From contig NC_092678.1 of NCBI RefSeq assembly GCF_964355755.1, positions 25,772,365 through 25,836,364 of the forward strand: DNA of 64,000 nt. Direction: 5' to 3'. Shown in pieces: positions 1 through 11,900 of this stretch. The notes under the pieces are model-generated. The model worked only from the letters and a program-made list of their open reading frames with translations, did not search any database and was not told where the DNA came from. Source of the stretch: Antedon mediterranea (lineage: Eukaryota > Echinodermata > Crinoidea > Comatulida > Antedonidae). The translations under genes and the position numbers were made by a program. Every line of letters begins with the position of its first letter. Position 1 is the stretch's first letter.

Positions 1-258
1 CTCTCTCCATATATGGTAGTTGTGTAACATCTTGGTTGTCCATAGGGATATGTCTGATGTATTAGGTTCCAGTGTCTTGACATTATATTAACCTGATCTG
101 TGTCATAATCAACACCTTAATTAAGTACCGATTAATCTTTAATTGGTCAAAGTTTGTTTAAGTCGAGTCAAAGCCCCTGGCACGTGCCTCCAGTACACAA
201 AATTTGTTTTTCTAAGAAAGTGATAAAAAAAATGAACATTGATTTAATGAACTTAGAA

Positions 259-546
259 TAATGTTTAGTTTGCTGAGCTGTCTAGTTGAGTAACGAATAG
301 CATTACTAATATTTAGTTTGCTGAGCTGTCTAGTTGAATAACGAATAGCATTACTAATGTTTAGTTTGCCGAGCTGTCTAGTTGAATAACGAATAGCATT
401 ACTAATGTTTAGTTTGCTGAGCTGTCTAGTTGAATAACGAGTAGCATTACTAATGTTTAGTTTGCTGAGCTGTCTAGTTGAATAACGAATAGCATTACTA
501 ATGTTTAGTTTTCTGAGATGTCTAGTTGAATAACGAATAGCATTAC
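259..546. repeat. Minisatellite, 48-bp unit, about 6 copies
   Basis: A 48-bp unit containing GAGCTGTCTAGTTGAATAAC recurs at a constant 48-bp spacing with a few substitutions per copy. Because 48 is a multiple of three, it creates an artificial open frame on the minus strand. No splice junction that I can identify lies next to it. Confidence 0.9.
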
Positions 547-3500
547 GATTTTGAACAAATGTCAAATTTTTTCAAAATGATGCTGGATTGTTATAATATA
601 TTTTAGCACAAAATGTTTTGCTTTTACCTTTATAATATGAGCGAGTGATGTGAAATCAATTTTATAATAAACTTAATTCTTTGATATTTAACTGCTGCTG
701 AGCAATGAACAATAATATTATATTCTTACATCAGCAGGCAAAACAAACCAGAAATGCGTTGTCAAATAATTGTTATTAGTTTAACAGCAGTGTGCTTGTT
801 AGCATTACTCCCTCCTACCACACTCACCTCTTAATAGGTGTAAACAAGGTACTAGTAGTCTAGGGTTATCATACTCCTAATGTGTAAATTAACCGTGACA
901 GATTGAAATTCTTTCTTGAAATTAGTAGTGGTGAACCATCATTAAGTCTGTCGTCCGTCAACATCTCTTTCAATAACTGTGCGTCTCCAATTATCGTTGT
1001 GTCGCAAACCTTATAGGGATCTCTGCCCTCTCTGTTTTATTTTCAGCGCTTATGAATTTATAAACTCCTCTTAGTGATTTATGTTCTTAGATATGTATAT
1101 GTTTTTATGACTATGGATATTGAGTAGCCTTTTGTAGATAGCAGCCACACAAATTTATACAGAAAATCGTATGCTAGTATTGGTACCTGGAAAGGTAAAT
1201 CACAAGATATAATGATGAAGGATCAGATAAAGTTAATAAATTCAAAATTTTACTTTCCTTGCAAATTTTTTTCTTTATTAGCAAAAAAATACAAATATAC
1301 ACAATCTGAGAAGGCAAGGAATAACCACAGTTTAAAATAAAACTTTGACCCACCGGCTGGTTACTCCATCACAGAGGGTTGTAAATATGCATGTAATTTG
1401 TTGAACAATAAACTTAATATGTAACATAAACTTTGTCAAATTAACCTTAATTAAAACAACTTGTTAAACTTCAATCAAATTAAATTACAGTCTATTACTT
1501 GTTTGATTAGCGCCACCCGCTAAAGCAACCGTAGGTTTTAACAGGCCAGGTACGGTACCAGTTAACTGCTTCCGGAATTTCCCCTTTAAAACCGCTAACT
1601 CTATACTGCTGGCATTCCATTGGCTATTAGAGTCTTTTAAACACATTTTGGCATTTGAGCTATGTCCAGGATGACTATACTACACCACCATTTAAGGCTA
1701 CAAGCCTAGAACTATGGAGCTAGGCCGCCAGGGGCTGATGAAAGCACGACATAGTCAGGGTGTAAACTGATATGCTAACTACATCATCTTCCAGTCATTA
1801 CAACCAGTAGGGGGCTAAACTTCTCAAATTTAATCTCAACTATTATGTTTTTTTTAATGTTTATTATTGTTTGATTATGCATTGTATGATGAAAACAAAG
1901 TACTTATATGAATGTGTATCTTAGTTATTATTGTGTTTATTAATTTGTCAATAATGATCAATCAAGCGTTTAATTTTAAATAAACATGATTGACGTTTAG
2001 ATTGACAGATAACCTGGTACAGGTGACTAATTGATGGTATCTCCACAATTATAATTGACAATCTGATAAGATAATTATGTCAATCATTGGTTGCTAAGTT
2101 ACAACCTGAATAACTATCCTCCCATTTGTTTCCTGAAATTTCCCAAGTACTGGACTTCATTTATAATTAGTTATAGCTAAGCCATAGCTCTTGTAAACAT
2201 AATTACAATGATGTAATTAAATTTTCCTAAAAACACAGTGCTCTTTAACTTATATAGTGATATTATACCAAATGTTGACCTCTTTCAATTACAGTTGAGG
2301 TGATATTTTTAATTGTTGGGATGTAATTGTAAGCGGTCTTTAATTTGACCTACAATTCCATGATGATTTATGTTGGAACAAAATCTAGTCCCCATGCAGT
2401 AATGATCCTACTTATAAATGTCTATAATTAGGATATCAGGACATTGCACAAATGCTGGACTATTAATTAACCATGGTTATTTTTAGCTTGTGCATGCAGG
2501 CCGTAAGATCACGAAGTACTTCAGGATCTTTACCGTTACAAACAAAACGCCCCGTGATTTATAGTCACCAATTTTTACCGCTTTGTCTACTATCATTTAT
2601 TATTAGTTATGCAACTGGTTATTTTCAACAAACTGAAAGTTTTTTATTGGGACTGTTCCATTATATATTAGGGGTTATTTAATTGAAGTTTTTTTGTGAT
2701 AAATAACTCCTTAGCATTAATGAAATACCGTGGTAGTATAGCGTTACAACAGAACTTGTGTATGCCCTTACCTGCTATGAAAAGACATAGGACATATTTG
2801 GCTTGACAAGTAAGCAAGCAGTTAGCGATGATGTCATAGAATTGACTTTCTCTGTTTATTGGTTGGATCTTGTCTCATCGTTCGAAACCTTCATCCGAAA
2901 AAACGCCATGCAGGTGTGGTGCCAGGTCAAGTCCTGTCTCTTTTCTGGGTAATTTATTGGAATTTATTCTTGTTGAAGATTTGCCCACAAGATTTTAAAA
3001 CTTGTCAACGGATTTCATTGTTGTGGACATTTTATTACGGATAAGTGAGAGATTATTAACCAAATCTTAAAAACAATTGAACAATAATTTGTTTATTTTG
3101 ACAGGTAAGATAATTTATGCTTATGTGATACAAGATAGAATTACTTTTTAAAATCATCTTTTTATGTTTTTTATGTTTTAGTCTTTTTAGAATTTATGTA
3201 ATTTTTTTTTTAATGTAGTGCGAAATATAATGCTTTAAATTTTAACATTAACATTTTAGCTTCCGATTTCTACCCTCTTTCCTGTTTAACATTACTGTAA
3301 ATTACAATACAAAGTTTTCTTAAAGATTGGAAAATTAAATTGCAATAGATTTTCACCCAAATAATTACATTTATTTATTTGTTATTTATTTATACTGGGT
3401 TCAATGTCAGTCAAATAAGTAATCAAAATTAAAAGATTGTAGTGCATTTTTTTAATCCAAACATTTCTATAAATACACGTCACGTTGTATTAATGGATAC

Positions 3501-3923
3501 GTGTGTACATCTGTAGTCATTTTAATGGTCTCTGCTGACAGCTACTTAATGTTGTCAACACATGTTGTATATTGTTTACTTTTTAGTTTTTAAGAGCAGA
3601 CTACCTTTATATTTATAGTACTGTACTTTTAGCTTTGAGTAACCAAAGCTATTCAGATTGTTTAGCATAATGAGACTGTTGGATATCTAGTTACTATAGC
3701 TAGTATTTTATTCTGGTTGTTATTTTGTTCTAGTAGTTTTTAATATTCCAGTGTAATTCTTTTTTAATTTGAATTTGAAATTAAAATTTGTTCCCATTAT
3801 GCATTCATGGTTACTCTGTAAATGATACCCACCAAAAGATGGTCGTATTTTTGTCTATTTTCGGCTCATTCCTAGGGTGCCTTAAGAATGAAATCTATAT
3901 CAATCAAATTTGATATCTGCCTT

Positions 3924-3947
3924 AATGAATGAATGAATGAATGAATG
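3924..3947. repeat. Microsatellite (AATG)6
   Basis: Six consecutive AATG units lie in otherwise unremarkable AT-rich sequence. Confidence 0.85.
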
Positions 3948-5963
3948 GGTTAATTTGAGATTTGTTGCATAGAATTTGTGTAGGATAGAATCGATGGTCT
4001 AGTTGTATGCTGTATTGAAATAATAATAGATGAATAGTTGTAATTTCTGTCAATAAATCTTATGGCCTAAGCCATCGGGTCACGCTACAAATCATGAGGT
4101 CACAATGTAAGTCAACCATTTATCATACATTACTATCATCATCACATTGGGGTCCCTTCCTCAACTAATTACTTAATTCTAAAACAGCTTTGGAATTTGT
4201 TAGTATAGCCGCATCATGCTCTGTGCATTAGCCTCAATATATTATGTTACAGTGGCAAGCGACTTGTAGTGTATCAGTTTCACTGGTCCAGGTGAAAAGA
4301 CTTAGAATCTGTGCCGTAATTGTTACTGTGTGTTGTCTGCAAATACCTATTCAGTTTATTCATTTAGTTTTAATTAAACTGCTTTTAAATTTTAAACCTG
4401 AGACTAGTTCTATTAAGAACACAAAGACCCATTGTGAGTTATTATGTAAATTAGTTGTCTGTTCTTAAAGTGCAATTACTTCTATCTATCCTATGGTTTT
4501 CATTTTTAAGTTGAAAATATTTTGATTGCTTGTTTACATATATCCCTGCCTTCTCCACATTTAATTGATATGAAGTTCATTTACACTCTACCTACGGTTT
4601 GTCTGTGGAATGTTAATTTGTCGCCTTTCAATTGCGGACATTGTATGTCTTCATTGACACTCATGTTACTAATGTTTGTGTCCACAATAACTGTAGGATA
4701 TTATGCTGCTTTTTATAGCTAAACCAGCCACGCTTCAGGCTACATTCTAAATATAGAATGATTGCAAACGTCAACAACATAATTGGAATTATGAATTTCA
4801 GTTCATATTTCTTGTACTCGGCCAACTTATTTATTTTTACATTGCAGTGACGTACATTACATAATCTCTGCTAATGTTGTGAATATATTTCATAGTTCCA
4901 AGAAACATAGAAAATACTTAAGGAAGAACTTAATATAATACCAAATATATTAATTAAGTACAGAAAAACAAAACCTTATTTAGTTTTTAGATGTCTCTTC
5001 AATGATTCATTTGGGGAATTTCTTTCATTTTCCTTTGACAATTGTATTCAAAATTGGGCCTTTAAATTTAACAAAACAAACTGCGTATTGATATTATCAA
5101 TCATAAGTTAACATTGTTTATTGAAACTACTTGAATGGTTTATTGATATGGTAGATATGTACACAATGCAGTCATCCAAAAGGTATTTTGTTATGCTCAC
5201 AAGTTGGTCCTAGCAACTGGTCAGCAATATATAACAAATGGTCAGACAACTGTCCAAAATTGATGCCATAGCTCGCATGAAATTTCTTTGGTCTGTTTTT
5301 ACAGCGATCCCTCTAACCTGGCAGTAGATTGTTTTGGCTGTTACCCCCTAATGTTAGATGTCCCATAAAACTGGGGCAACTTAGCAGAGGCTACCAGCGG
5401 TCAGTAAAGTTGCTGATATTGTAAACTGACTTCTCTGTTGCTTCTAATTGTTGGAATCTTTATTACTAAGTTAGTCTCCTTTATCAATCGTTTGGATTGC
5501 CAACCTTTATGAAAAATGTTTTTAAATGTTGATGTTATCACACCATTTGCAAAATAAAATATACTGTATGTAAAGAAAAAAGATTTGTTTGCTAGTTTAC
5601 AGATATTACTTAATTAAACATTTCTCCATCAAATTAATGTTTAATTTAATGCTTTTAATGTTTATTATCTGTAGAAACAAATTTATCCCCCAAATCAGTC
5701 TTAGAGGAACACTTTAGTTGACGCATGTGGTGTTATTACATCATAAACTTGAGTACTATTTTGCACCTGGTAAGGATTTCTTGACTGTGAAAGCTAAACC
5801 TTATTGTCAAGCTGCTCAAATTCCTCTCTTGGCTCCGTTTACTATCATACCTATCAACAACATCATTATACTATCTTATGTGTTAAAGGGATATTTACAG
5901 TTTTTTTTTACAGATGCGTGTATCACTTTAGTCTTAATCTTTAAAATTGTTATGATTTTATAG

Positions 5964-8900
5964 GCTGCTGAAGGACCGCCAGAAGAAGAGATCGTTCCAT
6001 TCCAAGTCGAAGGTGTTGATTCAGCCGCAGCGATGCCGCAGGAATGCCGTCCATTTGACCTGGTCATTCCAGTCTCCGGAGCTGGTTCCGGACATATACA
6101 CGGTATTAAGACAAACTTACTGATAACGATTTATATGTTTTTTTAAGGAAGATTTATGAGGACAATTTGTGATAACTGGTACTTAATATATGGCAGTAAT
6201 GAGAGATTTAATAGCATACTTTCAAACTCAAATACCGCTTGATAGCGAGCATAAACCAACGTGTAGATGATGGATGTCTCTGAATTGAAAATTCTTGATT
6301 TAATAAAATGATTTTTCTGTTTGATAGAAATTGAAACAAACTACACTTACACTTTGATTGACCAATAAACGTCAACCTAGACATGAAACATATGTTTTAT
6401 TACTTTTTGGTTGTGCATAATTATGGAGTTGTACATAATTTAAAATTGTAATACCATGTCCAAACTAAGTATTGTAATTGCTTGAATAAATTATTTAATT
6501 GTTTTTATTTCTGTAGGTGAGGTTACAACACCGTCGGGCAAGAAACACAAGCCACAAATTACAGAAAATAAAGATGGTACAATCACAGTCAAATATGCTC
6601 CAACAGAAACTGGTCTTCATCAGCTAACAATCAAATATAACAACCAATTTATCCCAGGTAAAGTCTCCCAGTTGGCCTCAACAAAAAATTAATATGATAT
6701 TCCAGGTTTATTATATCTACATCAACACATGTTGTCACTTTCATATACCATAATTCCTAACTTTTACTTCTTTCGGACACAGGAAGCCCATTCCAATTTC
6801 ATGTGGATGAAATTAAGAGTGGTCAAGCTACTGCATATGGACCTGGTTTGACCCATGGAATCTGTGGAGACTCGTGTAACTTCACCATTAACACCAAGGA
6901 TGCTGGACCAGGTGGAGTTGCTTTGGCAGTTGAAGGGCCGTCAAAAGCAGAGATTAAATGCAAAGACAACAAAGATGGAACTTGTGATGTCACTTACTTC
7001 CCTCTTAAACCTGGTGATTACGCCCTCACTGTTAAATTTGCTGATAAACATGTTCCCGGAAGTCCATTCACAGCTAAAATTGTTGGTAAGTAAGATTTTT
7101 ACTTTGCAATAGTTTAAGTGCTAGTGCCAAATGTCTTCTATCAAGTTAAAATTAAAATATTTCAGTATAGGTACATTTAATAATTGATGCTGCAACAAGT
7201 TTAGTTCTGTTTAATAGATTTCCAAAAGTGTGTTTCCTTGAGCTTGTCTTTTATTTAGAGAACTTAAATATGTTGTTACTTTCTTTTTGTAGATAAGACT
7301 GGTGCTTCTATGTCTGTGGGTACATGCAGTGATGTACCACTCAAAATAAATGAGTCTGATCTTAGCCTACTAACTGCCAGTATCAAAATGCCATCTGGCC
7401 TTGAAGAACCTTGCCAACTTAAACGACTACCAAACCAGAATATAGGTAAATTATAACTTTATTTTGTAGTGGATTGTCAACAATTAATATCATAAGGCAT
7501 TTAATGAAAATGCAGACAGTCTTAAAGTTATGTGTTTCGATATATACACAGTTTTATTTAAATGAAGCAATAATTAGCATAATAAAGAACGAGATAAGCG
7601 GACAACATAACAATTGCAAGTGTCGACATCATTATCATTATTATTTCTATTATTGTTGTATTTGTCATTATTATTTCTTGTTTAATTTCTAGGTATCACA
7701 TTCACACCAAAAGAAGTAGGTGAGCATGTGGTAACGGTCAAGAAGTTTGGCCGACACATTGCCAATAGTCCTTTCAAAATCATCGTGGGATCTCAAGAAG
7801 TCGGAGATGCTTCTAAAGTCAAGGTGTCTGGTCTTGGAATCGCAGAAGGCGATGCTGGAGAGATCGCGGAGTTCAAGGTGGATACATCAAAGGCTGGTAA
7901 GTAACTGCTTAATGTTATCATTGGATGCTTCATCAAATTGATTATTAGGGAACTAGAAGGCTTACTTTAAGTAGTGGCTGTGTGATCAATAACAAACACT
8001 GTTTATATTGTACAGATTAAGTAGCTACTTAATTGTTATCATTGAATGCTTCTGTTGATTGTTGATACCTCAATAACATACTTCAGGATCTTAAGTACAT
8101 GCTTAATTATTTCAACAGGATTTGGTGGTCTTGGCGTATCAATTGAAGGTCCCAGCAAAACTGAAATCAATTGTGAAGATAATGGAGACGGTACTTGTAT
8201 TGTAACATACAAACCGCATGAACCTGGCAATTATATACTAAATGTTAAATATGCTGACCAACATGTACCAGGTAAGTAAGGGTCAGGGGTCAAGCGGGGT
8301 CAACAAGTCTGACCTTCCTAGTCCTATGTATTGATAGTAATTAAAAGCAGACAAAATATTAATAGTCATTTTTGTCACCGTTTTTTTACAGGAAGTCCAT
8401 TTAAGGTTAAAGTTCACGGTAAAGAAGGTGAAATGGTAACCGAGACGCTAGTGAAGCCTCGTCATGCTTCACCGGTCTCGCACGTTGGAAACCAATGCGA
8501 TTTGGGACTTAAGATTCCAGGTATGTATATAAAATTATAGAAATAAATAATGTACTTCATTTCTAAAATTATATTAGATACGCATTATTTGTTATTGTTA
8601 TAAAAGTGTATCAGAAAATGACTGTAATCATTTAGGTTAATGTACTCAAAATTGTAGTTTTTATTTAGCTAATTTAAAAGATCAGTTTATTTACAACAAC
8701 AGTTTCACTGCATGTAGAAATAAGAAGACTTGTTTGTTATGATAATGTTATGAAAACAAATATAGTTAGGTCTGTCAGAGCACCAGCATGAATTAGTTAA
8801 GGCAATGCTAGGTTTATGGTTAGATGGCTTTGTATACAAAATAAAGTCAAGGAACAAAGAGCATGTTAAAATATCTGGATTGTTAGGACAGTCAGAATGA

Positions 8901-11900
8901 TAGATGCTCAGCTGAAATTGCATGAATACCAGAGCCGGCCAAAATTGCATGGAAAGACTAGAAGTTGAGGGCAGCCATTCAAGAGAACGTCTCAAGAACT
9001 GCATACTTGATGTAGATGACATTCAAATACTTGCACTCCTTAATATCCTTACGTCCGTCCACTATATTCACACACCAAATGTGCACAAGATTTCCTACGC
9101 ATGAAATGAGACCATTTGTTGTAAATAATACGATTCCATTAAATCAGACAAGAACCAATCAAAGGAAGCTGATCCTATGAAAGTACCTGGCAACCAATCT
9201 TGCGGCAAGATGGAACCCAAGAAGAATGGATTAGACGTGTCTGATAACAGTGCTTTTGCAAAGTTTGGAGTTAAGCTAAATAAAACAGCACCATCTTCAA
9301 AACCTGCAACGAAACCAATGAAGGAAGATACTTACTCCAATGAGCCACGTAAAGCTAGCCAACCGGAACCAAAGCCAGAGCCGGATCAGGTTAAACCGAG
9401 CCAACCTACTATACCAGAACCGCAAGACGTGTTTCCCACCAAAACCAAGATTACCAACTCGTACCGACAGACAAGGGTTACTACGGAAACCAGCGAACAG
9501 ACTATCACCCACACAATGGGAAGTCTTCCAGTTCGTAACACTGGCGCAGAATGCGACATAGCGGTGAAGATGCCAGGTTAGTTTGTAGGAAGGTTATGGT
9601 TCAAATCGTGTCGAGGTAAATTTTAGAGTTCAAATCGTAGCACAGTACAGTCAAAGATTATGTTATTATTTTAGGTTTTTCACACAAAAAAAATGATTAA
9701 TTTAACTAATTTATATTCTGTTTTATCAAAAAGGAACTGACCCACTGGACATGACCGCACAAGTTACCAATCCTGATGGAAAAACGGAAGATGCAGAAAT
9801 CATTGATGGGTCAGACTGCCGCTACACTGTGCGATTTGTACCCGTAATGAAGGGAGTGCATACAATTAGTGTAAAACACAAAGGAATGCATGTTCCAGGT
9901 ACAAACAAAAAAAGAGAAAAAAAATTAGATGAAAAAACAAAACTGTGTTTCATTTCGTTTAATTTCTACTTTTCAAATGAATTTAAACGGTTTTAACATA
10001 AGTATACAATGTATATGGGTGGATATAGGTGACAGTAAGTTCATTCAATTTTAAGTCGTGGAAAATAATGTCATATTTTTCTGTTTTATTTGTAGGATCA
10101 CCTTTCCAATTCACGGTTGGTCCATTCGGAGAAGGAGGAGCACACAAAGTACATGCTGGAGGTCTAGGCCTAGAACGAGGTGAAGTAAATGTACCAGCTG
10201 AATTCACCGTGTGGACTCGTGAAGCAGGGCCTGGGTCATTAGGCATAGCAGTAGAAGGCCCAGCTAAGGCAGACATCAACTTTGTCGACAACAAAGATGG
10301 ATCGTGTCAAGTATCTTATCTACCTACCGAACAGGGTACGTTTCAAATAAAGATTTACATGTTGAATATTAAATCACTAAATGTATGCAAGAAGAGAATG
10401 AATACAGAATTTATCATGACACTTTTAATGACTTTTGTCTTATTTAAAATAAAACTTTTTTAACAAATTTCTTTTTTTTGCAGGTGAATACTTAGTTAAA
10501 ATTACATACAATGATGAACCAATCCCAGATAGCCCATTCAAACCTTATATTCAAGCAGCTCTTGGTGAGGCTAGAAGAGTCAGTGTTACCAGCTTACAGG
10601 TAAGAACACATTAAAGTTGCTAATTTCATGTAGTCTTGGTGAAGCCTAGTATATTCTATGTTATTTGTTTCTATAGAGTTACAATTTATAATACAGTATA
10701 TATTTCTTTTTTAGGAGACTGGATTGAAGGCTAACCAACCAGCTTCTTTTGCTATTCAATTAAATGGAGCAAAAGGAGAAATAAGTGCAAAGGTCGTGTC
10801 ACCCACCGGTACAGAGGAAGATTGTGTTATTTCAGAGATTGATAGAGGTAAGTAGACAAGTTTTTTCCGTACTTTGTGATTATCAGAGTTTTGATTGAAA
10901 GTGACTAAAATTAAAAAGATTATTTTTCATATATTTCCTTTCAGATTAAAAATGTATTTGATTGTTAAACTTTTTATTGCGATTAATTTCAGATAACTTT
11001 GCTGTGAGGTTTATGCCTCATGAGAATGGTATTCACATGATCTATGTTAGCTTCCGTGATCATCCGATTGCTGGAAGCCCATTCCGTGTGCGAGTGGGAA
11101 CACAAGATGAGGTCGGTGACCCTGGAATGGTCCATGCAACTGGAGATGGCCTAGAGAAAGGAAAGACTGGTAAGTGCATACATTGCACAGACTGGTAAGT
11201 GCATACATTGCACAGACTGGTAAGTGCATACATTGCACAGACTGGTAAGTGCATACATTGCACAGACTGGTAAGTGCATACATTGCACAGACTGGTAAGT
11301 GCGTACATTGCACAGACTGGTAAGTGCGTACATTGCACAGACTGGTAAGTGCGTACATTGCACAGACTGGTAAGTGCATACATTGCACAGACTGGTAAGT
11401 GCACACATTGCACAGACTGGTAAGTGCACACATTGCACAGACTGGTAAGTGCACACATTGCACAGACTGGTAAGTGCACACATTGCACAGACTGGTAAGT
11501 GCGCACATTGCACAGACTGGTAAGTGCGTACATTGCACAGACTGGTAAGTGCGTACATTGCACAGACTGGTAAGTGCGTACATTGCACAGACTGGTAAGT
11601 GCGTACATTGCACAGACTGGTAAGTGCGTACATTGCACAGACTGGTAAGTGCGTACATTGCACAGACTGGTAAGTGCGTACATTGCACAGACTGGTAAGT
11701 GCGTACATTGCACAGACTGGTAAGTGCGTACATTGCACAGACTGGTAAGTGCATACATTGCACAGACTGGTAAGTGCATACATTGCACAGACTGGTAAGT
11801 GCATACATTGCACAGACTGGTAAGTGCATACATTGCACAGACTGGTAAGTGCATACATTGCACAGACTGGTAAGTGCATACATTGCACAGACTGGTAAGT

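Larger units (their letters stand above)
1..5963. other. Non-coding region upstream of first filamin exon
   Basis: I see no exon here that resembles a filamin repeat or any other family I know. The open frames are short, AT-rich and without conserved motifs. The first filamin exon is entered from a phase-0 acceptor at 5961-5963, so the stretch is most likely the 3' part of a long filamin intron, or intron plus an internal promoter. It holds one minisatellite (259-546) and one tetranucleotide repeat (3924-3947). Confidence 0.5.

Noticed and set aside
2473-4722. Short open frames of 60-74 codons upstream of filamin
   Set aside because: Composition is AT-driven, with no motifs and no splice structure linking them to filamin.
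6803-7112. Second plus-strand frame overlapping filamin repeat 17
   Set aside because: The +1-shifted frame is a shadow. The filamin frame shows the conserved repeat sequence.
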